Source of the DNA: Actinoplanes sp. NBC_00393
GTDB lineage: Bacteria > Actinomycetota > Actinomycetes > Mycobacteriales > Micromonosporaceae
Length of the DNA stretch: 64,000 bases
NCBI RefSeq assembly: GCF_036053395.1
Contig: NZ_CP107942.1
Coordinates: 8,140,501 to 8,204,500 of the forward strand
Reading direction: 5' to 3'
In this document: piece after piece, positions 8,769 to 17,557 of the stretch
How the letters are laid out: each line of letters opens with the position of its first letter
Position numbering within the stretch: the stretch's first letter is position 1
Position numbers and translations under genes: made by a program
Notes under the pieces: model-generated
The model's database searches: none
The model's input: the letters and a program-made list of their open reading frames with translations, nothing else
What the model was told of the DNA's origin: nothing

Positions 8769-9404
8769 TCAAACGTCGAGGTATCGAAGAACCGCCAGCA
8801 CGCGCCGGTTGTCGTCGTCGGACGGCGGCATGCCGAGTTTGCTGAAGATGTTGTTGATGTATTTGCTGACCACCTTTTCGGTGATGAACAGTTGGGCTGC
8901 GATGGCCGCGTTCGAGCGTCCCTCGGCGATGTGTTTGAGGACGTCGTGCTCGCGTGGGGTCAGGCCTTTCAGTGGTTCCCGGCGGGCCAGGAGCTGGCTG
9001 ACGACCTCCGGGTCGAGGGCTGTCCCGCCCGCGGCGACCTGCTGGACCGCCTGGACGAATTGTTCGACGTCGGAGATGCGGTCCTTGAGCAGGTAGCCGA
9101 CGCCTCGGCCGCTGTCGGTGAGCAACTCGCGGGCGTAGAGCGGCTCGACATGCTGGGAGAGCACCAGGACCGGTAGTCCGGGAATCGCTATGCGGGCGGC
9201 GATGGCGGCCTTCAGGCCTTCGTCGGTGTAGGTCGGCGGCAGCCGTACATCGACGATGGCCACGTCCGGCCGGTGTTGCAGCAGGGTGGGAAGCAGCGCG
9301 GGCCCGTTGTCGACGGCCGCGACCACTTCGAAATCGAACGCCTCGAGCAGGCGGGTGAGCCCGTCTCGCAGCAGCGTCAGGTCTTCGGCGATGACAACGC
9401 GCAC
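8769..9404 (-). CDS. NarL/LuxR-type response regulator
   Basis: The protein has 211 residues. The receiver domain carries the acidic pocket (AED) and phospho-acceptor Asp52 in VAIVDVRLPP, with the K of LLKDRIS. The C-terminal LuxR helix-turn-helix reads LTPREHDVLKHIAEG…NAAIAAQLFITEKVVSKYINNIFSKLG. It is encoded directly after, and overlapping by 28 bases, the sensor kinase, so the two form one two-component system. A likely operator is the palindrome at 10690-10705. Confidence 0.95.
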   Translation of the reverse strand: MRVVIAEDLTLLRDGLTRLLEAFDFEVVAAVDNGPALLPTLLQHRPDVAIVDVRLPPTYTDEGLKAAIAARIAIPGLPVLVLSQHVEPLYARELLTDSGRGVGYLLKDRISDVEQFVQAVQQVAAGGTALDPEVVSQLLARREPLKGLTPREHDVLKHIAEGRSNAAIAAQLFITEKVVSKYINNIFSKLGMPPSDDDNRRVLAVLRYLDV

Positions 9405-10642
9405 GGTACCTCCATGGTCATGACGGTCGGGCCGGCCGACGGCGAAGTGATCATCATCGTGCCGTCGAAAGTACCCAGCCGCCGTTCGATGCCGTGCAGA
9501 CCTGTTCCGCGGGTCGCGTCGGCGCCGCCGACCCCGTCGTCACCGACCTCGACGAACAACCGTCCCTCAGCGTGCCGGAGGTGAACCCAGGCCGAGCCGG
9601 CCCGGCTGTGCCGGCCGATGTTGGCCAGCGCCTCGGCCACCGCGAAGTAGACCGCCGATTCGATCGGCGTCTCCAGCCTGCCCGGCAACTGCGAAGTCAC
9701 CTCGACGGGTACCGGCAGGTGCAGCGCCAGCGCTTGGACGGCGCCTTCAAGCCCGCGTTCGGCGAGCACCGGCGGGTGGATGCCCCGGACGAGATGCCGC
9801 AGGTCCACCAGCGCGGCCGTGTTGGACGTGCGCGCCTCGGCCAGCAGTTTGAGCGCGGCGCCCGGGTCCCGGAGAACGAGGCGTTCGGCGAGCCCGATCG
9901 TCATGCCGACCGCCACCATCCGGGCCTGCGCGCCGTCGTGCAGGTCCCGCTCGATGCGCCGCAGCTCTGCGGCCTGCGCGCCGATGGCATCGGCTCGGGT
10001 CGTGGTCAGATGGGCGACCCTCAAGCGCAGCTCAGCCGCTTTGGTCGGGGCGAGGAAGAGCCGGGCGAACAATATGTCGGTGCGGCGCAGCAACGGGGCC
10101 GCGCCCAGGCTCACGACCACCAGAATCAGGCCCTGTGGAAACGCCAGCCAGGCCTCGGCGAGGGTCGCGGTCGGCCAGAACACGCCGTACCCGAACCACA
10201 CGTCGCCCAGAAACAGCCACAGCGGAAGCAGAACGACGCCGACCAGGCCGTACGCCGGAATCGCCACCATGATCACACCGAGTGTCACCCCGACCACCGC
10301 GCCCGGCAGTAACCAGGCCGTGTCACGCCAGGTCGCCGGATCGGTGATGATCCACCTGACCCACCGGCGGCTGCCCAGCTCGGCTCGATCCGGCGAAGGC
10401 CAGTACGGGCGACGGATCGGCACCCCCGCCAGGGCACCGAGGCGTCGCTCGATGTCGGCCCGCCACCGAACGACGATGGTGGCGATATGCAGCAGGTCAG
10501 CGCCTAGCATCGGCACCGGGCTGAGCACGAGAGCGACCAACCACAAGGCGAGCACCGGCCCGTTGAGTAAGCCGAGACCGATCGCGAACACGCCGTGCCC
10601 GGTCGCGGACAGGCCGGCGCGACATCGATCCCGCAACGACAT
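9377..10642 (-). CDS. Sensor histidine kinase (HisKA_3 type, four membrane segments)
   Basis: The protein has 421 residues from the ATG at 10642, preceded by GAGGATGG; the frame is open further upstream but would run into the divergent promoter. Two hydrophobic hairpins (about residues 15-58 and 110-183) form a membrane sensor with no large extracellular domain. The dimerisation/phospho-acceptor segment is RRIERDLHDGAQARM (His235), and the HATPase has the N box EALANIGRHS and G box GDDGVGG…GTGLHGIERR. Membrane-only sensing, the cognate regulator overlap, and the divergent desaturase across 121 bp recall DesK/DesR; this is inference. Confidence 0.92.
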   Translation of the reverse strand: MSLRDRCRAGLSATGHGVFAIGLGLLNGPVLALWLVALVLSPVPMLGADLLHIATIVVRWRADIERRLGALAGVPIRRPYWPSPDRAELGSRRWVRWIITDPATWRDTAWLLPGAVVGVTLGVIMVAIPAYGLVGVVLLPLWLFLGDVWFGYGVFWPTATLAEAWLAFPQGLILVVVSLGAAPLLRRTDILFARLFLAPTKAAELRLRVAHLTTTRADAIGAQAAELRRIERDLHDGAQARMVAVGMTIGLAERLVLRDPGAALKLLAEARTSNTAALVDLRHLVRGIHPPVLAERGLEGAVQALALHLPVPVEVTSQLPGRLETPIESAVYFAVAEALANIGRHSRAGSAWVHLRHAEGRLFVEVGDDGVGGADATRGTGLHGIERRLGTFDGTMMITSPSAGPTVMTMEVPCALSSPKT

Positions 10643-10689
10643 GTCACCATCCTCTCGCGTATCCACGGATGGTGCCGAGGCCACGGCAA

Positions 10690-10705
10690 GGGGTGTTAAC
10701 ACCCC
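10690..10705. promoter_or_regulatory. Perfect 16-bp palindrome in the kinase/desaturase divergent promoter
   Basis: GGGGTGTTAACACCCC is fully self-complementary and lies centrally in the 121 bases between the kinase start (10642) and the desaturase start (10764). Its place and symmetry suit a dimeric regulator, most likely the adjacent LuxR-type response regulator. Confidence 0.6.
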
Positions 10706-10763
10706 AATCCGGTGGGGCGCTGATACTCCTGACCATTCGGTCTTGCGAGACGACACTGAGCAG

Positions 10764-11786
10764 ATGACGGCAACCACACTCCGGCGTACCTCACCGGCCG
10801 GCAGCGATTTCGCGGAACTCAACCGCCGGGTCAACGCTCTCGGCCTGATGCGGCGTCAGCCCGCCTACTACATTCTGCGGTTCGCGCTGGTCGGTCTGCT
10901 GGCCGCCGGAGGCTGGGCCGCGTTCTTCGTCATCGGGTCCTCCTGGTGGACGCTGGCCGTCGCGGTGGTGCTCGCCGTCGCGTTCGCCCAGCTGGGTCTG
11001 GTCGCCCACGATCTCGCTCACCGGCAGGTTTTTCGCACCAAGGGCCCGAGCGCGATCGCCGGCCGCATCGCCGGCAACCTCGGTATCGGCATGAGTTACG
11101 GCTGGTGGATGGAGAAGCACACGCGCCACCACAACAACCCCAACCATGACGACCTCGACCCGGACGTGGCACCGGAGGTGCTGATTTGGGCCACCGAGTC
11201 AGCGGTCGGCCGCCGCGGGCTGGCCGCCTTCGTCACCCGTCACCAGGCCGGCCTGTTCTTTCCGCTGCTGACACTGCTCAGCCTCGATCTGAAGATCTCC
11301 AGCATCAAGGCGCTGCGAGCAGGCGCGGTCAAACGCCCGGTCCTGGAGTCGGGGCTGCTCGTGGTCCACGCGGTCTGCTATCTCGGCGCGCTGTTCCTGG
11401 TGCTGTCGCCGTTGCAGGCGCTGGTCTTCCTGGTGGTGCATCAGGGTCTGTTCGGCGTTTACCTGGGCATGACTTTCGCACCGAATCACAAGGGGATGCC
11501 GCATCCCACCGGTGACGAGGACTTCCTGCGCAAACAGGTGCTGACCTCCCGCAACGTCCGCGGCGGATGGTTCGTCGACGTCGCGCTCGGCGGCCTGAAC
11601 TACCAGATCGAGCACCACCTGTTCCCGGCCATGCCGACGGCCAACCTGCGTAAGGTTCAGCCGATCGTTCAGCAGTACTGCGCGGAGATCGGTGTGCCCT
11701 ACGAGCAGACCGGGCTGATCGAGTCGTACCGTCAGGCCCTGCGTTACCTGCACGAGGTCGGGGCACCGCTGCGAGACGCCCACTGA
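10764..11786 (+). CDS. Membrane fatty-acid (acyl-CoA/acyl-lipid) desaturase
   Basis: The protein has 340 residues from the ATG at 10764. It contains the three histidine boxes of membrane di-iron desaturases: HDLAHRQ (HxxxH), KHTRHHNNPN (HxxHH) and NYQIEHHLFP (QxxHH). Two pairs of hydrophobic segments separate them. The last box resembles delta-6/linoleoyl-type and mycobacterial DesA3-like enzymes. It inserts a double bond into membrane acyl chains and needs an electron donor (ferredoxin or flavodoxin reductase) encoded elsewhere. It is divergent from the two-component system, which probably controls it. Positional specificity cannot be read from sequence. Confidence 0.93.
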   Translation: MTATTLRRTSPAGSDFAELNRRVNALGLMRRQPAYYILRFALVGLLAAGGWAAFFVIGSSWWTLAVAVVLAVAFAQLGLVAHDLAHRQVFRTKGPSAIAGRIAGNLGIGMSYGWWMEKHTRHHNNPNHDDLDPDVAPEVLIWATESAVGRRGLAAFVTRHQAGLFFPLLTLLSLDLKISSIKALRAGAVKRPVLESGLLVVHAVCYLGALFLVLSPLQALVFLVVHQGLFGVYLGMTFAPNHKGMPHPTGDEDFLRKQVLTSRNVRGGWFVDVALGGLNYQIEHHLFPAMPTANLRKVQPIVQQYCAEIGVPYEQTGLIESYRQALRYLHEVGAPLRDAH

Positions 11787-12047
11787 CCGAGGACCGCCGC
11801 CGGCACCCGAGCCGAGCCGACCGGCCTCGACACCATCACGAGCGACTTCGGGCGTGACCGCTTCGACCAACCGTCTGATCGGTAAGCGTGGGCAAGTTCC
11901 TGTGCCGGTTCGCGCCGGTGCCGGGCGTAAGGTGTAATTATCTATTGACTCAAGCCGCCCTGGTCCTCGGCGTCTGTGCGGGGAAGGGGCGGCCGTGTCG
12001 GCACTGACGTGCGGATCGTTCCGTTCCAGCCCAGACGGTGCGGCATC

Positions 12048-12758
12048 ATGACCTCGCCTGCCCGCGGCGATGACCACGGTGCGCTCGTCCGGCGTCTCGT
12101 CGAGGCCCAGCCGGCGGATGGGGGTCTGTTACGGCGGATCTGTCTCGCCGCCGTCGGGGCGTTGTCGGCGAGTGGGTCCGGGATCAGCGTGATGACCGCT
12201 GACGGGACACGCGGGGTGTGTGCGACGTCGGATCCGGTCAGCGAACGTGTCGAGGAATTGCAGTTCACTCTCGGCGAGGGGCCCTGTATCGATGCCTTCG
12301 CCGCTCGCCGTCCGGTTCTCGCGGCGGATCTGTCCGACGGGGGTGGCCGCCGTTGGCCGGTCTATACCCCGGCCGCCCAGGACGCCGGCGTCCAGGCTGT
12401 CTTCGCCTTCCCGTTGCAGGTCGGCGCCGCCCGGCTCGGTGTCATGGACGTCTTCCGGGACCGGGTCGGGCCGATGAGCGGCGCGGAACTGCAGTTGGCG
12501 TTCACGTTCGCGGAGCTCACCGTGAAGGTCCTGCTGGACCTGCAGCAGGATGAGACCGCCGCTGACGACGGTGCCACGGTTCTGGACGTCGGGCGCCGGG
12601 CTGAACTGTTCCAGGCACAGGGGATGGTCATGATGCAGTTGGGGGTATCCATCAGTGAGGCTCTGGTACGGATCCGGGCATATGCCTTCGCCGAAAACCG
12701 TCGCCTGGAGGATGTCGCCCACGACATCGTGCAGCGCCGGCTGCGATTTGACGGTTGA
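12048..12758 (+). CDS. GAF-ANTAR transcription antitermination regulator, 1
   Basis: The protein has 236 residues from the ATG at 12048 (an alternative GTG is at 11976). A GAF domain spans about residues 35-160, with LGEGPCIDAF and FPLQVGAARLGVMDVFRD typical of actinobacterial ANTAR-linked GAF domains. The C-terminal ANTAR domain (LFQAQGMVMMQLGVSISEALVRIRAYAFAENRRLEDVAHDIV) binds paired RNA hairpins to prevent termination. The GAF ligand and target RNAs are not known. The 261 bases upstream (11787-12047) hold no gene. A paralogue follows 45 bases downstream. Confidence 0.88.
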   Translation: MTSPARGDDHGALVRRLVEAQPADGGLLRRICLAAVGALSASGSGISVMTADGTRGVCATSDPVSERVEELQFTLGEGPCIDAFAARRPVLAADLSDGGGRRWPVYTPAAQDAGVQAVFAFPLQVGAARLGVMDVFRDRVGPMSGAELQLAFTFAELTVKVLLDLQQDETAADDGATVLDVGRRAELFQAQGMVMMQLGVSISEALVRIRAYAFAENRRLEDVAHDIVQRRLRFDG

Positions 12759-12803
12759 CACGGATGAGTGGCTGTTGGGTACCGAACTACCGGGAGACAG
12801 GGC

Positions 12804-13535
12804 ATGAGCGGCGTTTCGGCTGAGCGACTGGCAAGCATCTTCGTGGAGGTCGCCGACACGTTGGTCGACGAGTTCGACCTCCTCGAGTTTCTGCACATGC
12901 TCACCGACCGGGCCCGCAGTCTGGTGAACGCGGCCGCCGCCGGACTGATGCTGGCCGACGAACGCGGACGGCTGGAGTTCATGGCCGGTTCGGACGAGAA
13001 CGTACGCCTGATCGAATTGTTCCAGCTGCAGAATGATCAGGGCCCCTGCCTGGAGGCGTACCGGACCGGACAGCCGGTCATCAACGTCGACCTGGCGGCG
13101 GCGGCAAGCCGCTGGCCTCGCTTCGCGCCCCGGGCCTCGGAGGCGGGCTTCCGATCCGTGCACGCCTTCCCGTTGCGGCTGCGTTCCCAGGTGATCGGTG
13201 CTCTCAACATCTTCGGCAGCACCACCGGCGGCGATTTCGGGGCCGCCGATGTGCCGATCATGCAGGCTCTCGCTGACGTGGCGACCATCGGGCTGATGCA
13301 GGAACGCGCGATCCGCCGCAGTGAGGCGCTGACCGAACAACTACAGGGGGCGTTGAACAGCCGGATCATCATCGAGCAGGCCAAGGGTGCTCTCGCACAG
13401 GTCCACGACGTCAGCGTCGATGAGGCGTTCCGCCGGATCCGCGCCTACGCCCGCAACCACAACCGGCGTCTCACCGAGGTTGCCGCGCTGATCGTCACCG
13501 ATCTGGCATCACTGCCCGGTCTGGCGCAGCCCTGA
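12804..13535 (+). CDS. GAF-ANTAR transcription antitermination regulator, 2
   Basis: The protein has 243 residues from the ATG at 12804, with GGGAGACAGGGC as RBS. The GAF domain (DLLEFLHMLTDRARSL…, NDQGPCLEAYRTGQPV, FPLRLRSQVIGALNIF) is followed by ANTAR (IIIEQAKGALAQVHDVSVDEAFRRIRAYARNHNRRLTEVAALIV). It resembles its upstream neighbour in architecture but is diverged. Its 3' end overlaps the convergent sigma-like gene by 41 bases. It probably acts with the other GAF/STAS genes in stress signalling. Confidence 0.9.
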   Translation: MSGVSAERLASIFVEVADTLVDEFDLLEFLHMLTDRARSLVNAAAAGLMLADERGRLEFMAGSDENVRLIELFQLQNDQGPCLEAYRTGQPVINVDLAAAASRWPRFAPRASEAGFRSVHAFPLRLRSQVIGALNIFGSTTGGDFGAADVPIMQALADVATIGLMQERAIRRSEALTEQLQGALNSRIIIEQAKGALAQVHDVSVDEAFRRIRAYARNHNRRLTEVAALIVTDLASLPGLAQP

Positions 13536-13998
13536 CCGTCACCGGCGGGGCACTGTCCGGCCGGCGGAGCAGAGTGGCGAACTCCAAGTGTGCGTACCCG
13601 GTCCGCGGCCCTTCGCCGCCCGGCACGGGGTCGGCGCAGGTCTCCGCCGCCCGTCGCCGCGCGATCCCGAGAATCCATTTCGCGGCTTCGATGTCCGGCT
13701 GAACGTGACAGCCGGCCAGCCACCACACCTCCAGATAGGTGGCCGCGAGTATTTCGTCTCGGCATACACGGTCGGACAGGAGTTCTGCCAGCACGGCGCC
13801 GACGACCCCCGACGTCCGCTCGACCAGGACGCGGAACGCGAGCACGCTGCCCTTCGAGACCGCTTCGAGCAACATGGTGTCGCTTGAGTCGCCATTGATG
13901 CCGGCGGAAGGTGTTCTTCTGGCCGGGCCGTCTCTGATGTCCGTCATGGTGCTCCATTCAACGGCGAGTGGGAGTGCCGCCGAGGTCTGGAGCGACAT
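13495..13998 (-). CDS. Sigma-70 region 2-like protein lacking region 4
   Basis: The protein has 167 residues from the ATG at 13998 (AAGGA seven bases upstream); an ATG at 13947 with GGAG is also possible. The core from DTMLLEAVSKGSVLAFRVLV through RDEILAATYLEVWWLA to AAKWILGIARRRAAETC matches the helical region 2 of ECF sigma factors. The remaining 50 residues are Pro/Arg-rich, with no region 4 helix-turn-helix. Alone it could bind core polymerase or an anti-sigma factor but should not recognise a -35 box by itself. A palindrome lies upstream at 14090-14107. Confidence 0.65.
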   Translation of the reverse strand: MSLQTSAALPLAVEWSTMTDIRDGPARRTPSAGINGDSSDTMLLEAVSKGSVLAFRVLVERTSGVVGAVLAELLSDRVCRDEILAATYLEVWWLAGCHVQPDIEAAKWILGIARRRAAETCADPVPGGEGPRTGYAHLEFATLLRRPDSAPPVTVRAAPDRAVMPDR

Positions 13999-14089
13999 GC
14001 GTAGGTCCTTCACCCGATGACGCTACGGCTTCAGCCTGCTCCGGCATGCCGGTCGTCACCCGGAAGATAGCCACGGTTCCCTCCGTCGA

Positions 14090-14107
14090 CCACACGTGAA
14101 CGTGTGG
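14090..14107. promoter_or_regulatory. 18-bp inverted repeat upstream of the sigma-like gene
   Basis: CCACACGTGAACGTGTGG has 8-bp perfect arms around a GA spacer. It lies about 90 bases before the start of the sigma region-2 gene in the 222-base gap that also lies downstream of the STAS-HATPase gene. It could be an operator. Confidence 0.45.
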
Positions 14108-14220
14108 CTCCTCACTCGGCAGGCGCCGTGCCACGGCGTGGACATGGTTAGGGCGACGTGACTACCGGTTTCCCGACACCCCGCCGTGATCGAGCGCGCC
14201 CGCCGATCGACAGGCGTTTG

Positions 14221-15048
14221 TCACGCGGAAAACGTCGCCCACACGACTTTGCCACCGTGGGCCGGTATGGCACCCCACCTCGCGGCGACCGCATGCACCA
14301 GCATCAGACCCCGCCCACCCTCAGTGATCGGAAGCCGTTGACCCGCGCGGGTGGACTCGACCAGACGCGGATAGCGGGTGTCACCGTCCCGGACAGCCAG
14401 ATGCAGATCCCGGCCGCGCCGGAGCACGGTGAGCACGAAATCCGTGCCGGCGTGCTCGACGGCGTTAGCGGCCAACTCTGACATGACCAGTGCGGCGCCC
14501 TGCCGCAGATCGTGCAACTGCCAGGCATCACATGCCCGCTCCACCAGCCCACGGGCCGCCCGGACGGAGACCGGGACCGGCGCCAGACGGGTCTGCCACC
14601 GGTGACTTCGTCTCAGCCTGCCGACGACCGCGGCCCGCGCCTCACCCATCGTGGCGAACAGCGGCAACGAGTTCCCGTCGTGATGCCGCAACCGGTATCC
14701 GAGCATCGTCGCCGGTGGCATGCACAGCGCCAGAATGACCGGCAGCGCGCCGCCTTGTACCTTCCGCTGTGCCGCCAGCCAGTACCGCAGGCTCAGTCCG
14801 TGCAGATCGCTGAAGTCACGCAGGTCCATGATGATGGCCTCGGACGGCCCGGCGAGGCAGAGTTCCAGTCCCGCGATGATCTGCTCGCCGAGCTGCTGCG
14901 ACCAGTGACCGTGCACCTTGATCTCGACCACGCTGCTGCTCGCATCGGCGACGACACCCACCGATACCCCACGACGGTCAGTGACCGTCGCCACCAGATA
15001 CGGCGATCGAAGGGGCGGTGCTCCCTCGCGCCGCTCCACGGCGGTCAT
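14221..15048 (-). CDS. STAS-HATPase fusion: anti-sigma antagonist joined to RsbW-like kinase
   Basis: The protein has 275 residues from the ATG at 15048 (MTAVERREG…). The N-terminal part is a STAS domain (VVEIKVHGHWSQQL…EAIIMDLRDFSDLHGLSLRYWL). The C-terminal part is a HATPase_c_2 anti-sigma kinase: ALVMSELAANAVEHAGT is the N box, LHLAVRDGD the G1 region and GGRGLMLVHAVAARWG the G2 region. In partner switching, HATPase kinases phosphorylate STAS proteins and sequester sigma factors; here both parts share one chain. The STAS loop reads DLHG, without the Ser usually phosphorylated. The 320 bases upstream (15049-15368) hold no gene. Confidence 0.85.
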   Translation of the reverse strand: MTAVERREGAPPLRSPYLVATVTDRRGVSVGVVADASSSVVEIKVHGHWSQQLGEQIIAGLELCLAGPSEAIIMDLRDFSDLHGLSLRYWLAAQRKVQGGALPVILALCMPPATMLGYRLRHHDGNSLPLFATMGEARAAVVGRLRRSHRWQTRLAPVPVSVRAARGLVERACDAWQLHDLRQGAALVMSELAANAVEHAGTDFVLTVLRRGRDLHLAVRDGDTRYPRLVESTRAGQRLPITEGGRGLMLVHAVAARWGAIPAHGGKVVWATFSA

Positions 15049-15368
15049 CGGCCGCCGTCGCCCGCACCGGGACCGGGTGGGAGAAGGCTCCACGCACCCG
15101 GCGGCGCGGCCAGCATGGTGTACACCGGACGTGTTACGGAATCCACGGCTGCTCCAGGGCACCTACTCAGAAGGCGCGCCGCCTGGGTCCGGAGCAGCGA
15201 ACGACGATGGGACACCGTCGCGGCCCAACGTTATACCGGCAGGCCGAAGATCGCAGTTGTGCCCATAAATCTCACATATCGACTCGGAGCGTCGGATGCG
15301 GTACCTCACGCCTGACGTGCGTGATGCTGAGGCGGCTCGGGTGCGCTGGGGCCGCACCGGGTCCGAGG

Positions 15369-15731
15369 TCATTCCGCCGGGCCGGGCTCGTCTTCGGAAC
15401 CGCCCAACTGACCGAAAGGCTGCATGCCGGTCAGGTCGGCCAGCATCCGCGCCGCTTCGGAGATCGCGACCACCCGCACCCGCACCCCGCGAGCGCCGGC
15501 TCGCTCCTGAAAGCTGATCAGCATTCGCAGCCCGGCCAGATCGCAGAAACTCAACTGGGAGAGATCCAGCCGCAACAGGTGCCCTGGTTGGTCGAGTGCG
15601 CCCATCAACTGCTCGATCACCGTGGCGTCCACGGGCCGTGTCAGCTCACCCGCCACGACAACCAAGATCACTCCGTCGACCGGCGGATGCACCGTCACCC
15701 AGGCCTCCGGGCCGAGGTCCGACACCGTCAT
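15369..15731 (-). CDS. STAS-domain anti-sigma factor antagonist
   Basis: The protein has 120 residues from the ATG at 15731. It is a single STAS domain: ILVVVAGELTRPVDATVIEQLMG, then HLLRLDLSQLSFCDLAGLRMLISFQERA. The phosphorylation loop is CDLAGL where SpoIIAA/RsbV proteins have D-S-(S/T)-G-L, so the acceptor Ser is replaced by Leu. It may act as a non-phosphorylatable, constitutively binding antagonist. The upstream gap (15732-16044) shows no gene; it contains the divergent promoter for the GAF-HATPase gene. Confidence 0.8.
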   Translation of the reverse strand: MTVSDLGPEAWVTVHPPVDGVILVVVAGELTRPVDATVIEQLMGALDQPGHLLRLDLSQLSFCDLAGLRMLISFQERAGARGVRVRVVAISEAARMLADLTGMQPFGQLGGSEDEPGPAE

Positions 15732-16044
15732 CGTGAGCACCGCCTCGCCACCACCGACAGCGGGACACCGGGAACGGCAGTCCACCGCTGCAACACTTGG
15801 GACACCTGCGAGACATCAGCACCCCGACGGCACACCGAATCGTAGTCCCGATCCGGGACGCGGGCCACCACACGGCAGGCGTACGAAATGTCCGTCGGCC
15901 TTCACTGCGTCGCGCTAATGTGACCCGCATCGTCCGGGCATCACCAGGACCTACGATGCGCACAGATCCACGGACCCCGTTCGGTCTGCGTCGAAATCGC
16001 TGCCCCAGACCCTGGTAGCGCTGCCACCCAGTCAAGGAGCAGCG

Positions 16045-17073
16045 ATGTACCAGCACGGCGCCATGGACTTCGGCGGAACACGTCCGGGCCATGTGTGGAA
16101 CCTGATCCGTATGTACGGCCCGGACCTGACCGGGTTGTGCCGCGCGGGCTCGGCACTCATACCGGATGTCGCGGGGATCGGTCTCTCGGCCGGCCCGGAG
16201 GGCGACCCGTTCCCGCAGATCCGATTCAGCAGCGACCAGGGCAGCGCCAGTCTCGAGGACGCCCAGGAGAGACTGGACGACGGCCCGTGCCGCGACGCCA
16301 CCTCCACCCGCCGGCCGGTGCACGCCGCCGATCTGAGCGATCCGTGGTGGCGTGAGCACTGGCCGCGGTTCACCCCGGCAGCGCTGCACTCCGGGGCGCG
16401 GGCGGTGTTCGCTCTGCCCTTACACGCCGGCGGCGTCCGGCATGCCGGAGCCGTCGACCTGTACCGGCGTACGCCAGGTAGTCTTTCCCGCGCCGATCAG
16501 GCCACCGCGGCGGAACTGACCGCTGCGGCCACCGAGTTGCTCACCCTGGAACGCCTCGGATTGGACTGGACCGGCGCCTTCACCGAGGCCCGGCAGGACG
16601 CTTCCGGGGCGGGCATGCCGATCGCCCTGACCTCGCGGCGGACCGATGCCACTGCCGCCGTGCCGCCACTGGTCCGCTGGTTCGACCATGCCTCGATGAG
16701 ACGGGTGCGCATCCGGGTCCACACCGTCAGCATCCGTCACGGCCTGGTCCGTGCCGACGCGGACCGATTCGCGCTGGCCGTGCACGAGACCATGGCCAAT
16801 TCCGTGCAGCACGGCGGCGGCCTCGGCCAATTGCTGCTGTGGGGCCGCAACAGTCGCCTCTGGTGCGAGATCAGCGACCACGGCGCCGGAATCGGCACGA
16901 CCCTGCGATCCGCTCACGCCGACCGCCCCCGAACCGGCGTGCGGCAGCGGCGGGTCACCGGATTCCAGCTCATCGAACGCGCTTGCACCAGCATGGATAT
17001 CACCACGGACACCACGGGCACCCGGGTGAGGCTGTGCTACCACAACGACGCGGGCGGTTCCGGCCACGGCTGA
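16045..17073 (+). CDS. GAF-HATPase regulator (RsbW-like C-terminal kinase)
   Basis: The protein has 342 residues; the start at 16045 has the strong RBS AAGGAGCAGCG. Residues of about 15-180 form an actinobacterial GAF domain (LDDGPCRDATSTRRPVHAADLSD, VFALPLHAGGVRHAGAVDLY). Residues of about 200-335 form a HATPase_c_2 domain with N box AVHETMANSVQHGGG and ISDHGAGIG. The architecture suggests a ligand-controlled anti-sigma kinase or a sensor feeding the neighbouring STAS proteins. No ANTAR or membrane segment is present. Confidence 0.8.
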   Translation: MYQHGAMDFGGTRPGHVWNLIRMYGPDLTGLCRAGSALIPDVAGIGLSAGPEGDPFPQIRFSSDQGSASLEDAQERLDDGPCRDATSTRRPVHAADLSDPWWREHWPRFTPAALHSGARAVFALPLHAGGVRHAGAVDLYRRTPGSLSRADQATAAELTAAATELLTLERLGLDWTGAFTEARQDASGAGMPIALTSRRTDATAAVPPLVRWFDHASMRRVRIRVHTVSIRHGLVRADADRFALAVHETMANSVQHGGGLGQLLLWGRNSRLWCEISDHGAGIGTTLRSAHADRPRTGVRQRRVTGFQLIERACTSMDITTDTTGTRVRLCYHNDAGGSGHG

Positions 17074-17255
17074 GCCGGTCATGGTCACGGCCGTGTCGCG
17101 TCACCGCGAGCAGCACCTCCCGAAGCACAGCTCGGCCCTTCGGGTCATTCAGGCGTAGTCTGACTGATGTCGCTCCAGACTCCGGCGGCTCGAGACCCTT
17201 TTCGTTGGCCCCCATCCGTGGGCCTCATCCATGGGCAACGTTCGGAGCGGGGACA

Positions 17256-17429
17256 ATGATCATCATGAAGGCGACAGTGGTCGCGGTGCTCCGCGAACGC
17301 GGCCAGCAGATTCGAGCCGATTTCGTCGAACGCGAATTGCCCGACCGCATCGATCCGTCACATCACGGCGGACTGCTGGCCATGCTTCATCTCGATCTCT
17401 CCACCTTGGCCGGACCCGACCAGGTGTGA
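17256..17429 (+). CDS. Small conserved-looking protein (57 aa)
   Basis: It begins MIIMKATVVAVLRERGQQIR and is mixed acidic/basic with an amphipathic start, then LPDRIDPSHHGGLLAMLHLD. The coding has strong third-position GC, and GAGCGGGGAC precedes the ATG. An alternative start is the ATG at 17265. No membrane segment or known domain is recognised. It lies between the GAF-HATPase gene and the glycosyltransferase, both on the same strand. Confidence 0.55.
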   Translation: MIIMKATVVAVLRERGQQIRADFVERELPDRIDPSHHGGLLAMLHLDLSTLAGPDQV

Positions 17430-17557
17430 GGTTCGGCACCTGCTCCTCGGCTGTGGGATCCAACAGGACGAACGGTGCCGACGGCGTTGGTGCGCCGGCG
17501 CCGTGTGAGGCCCCGTCACGTGATTCGCGGCGGGCCGACCGACAGAGGGTACGGCTC

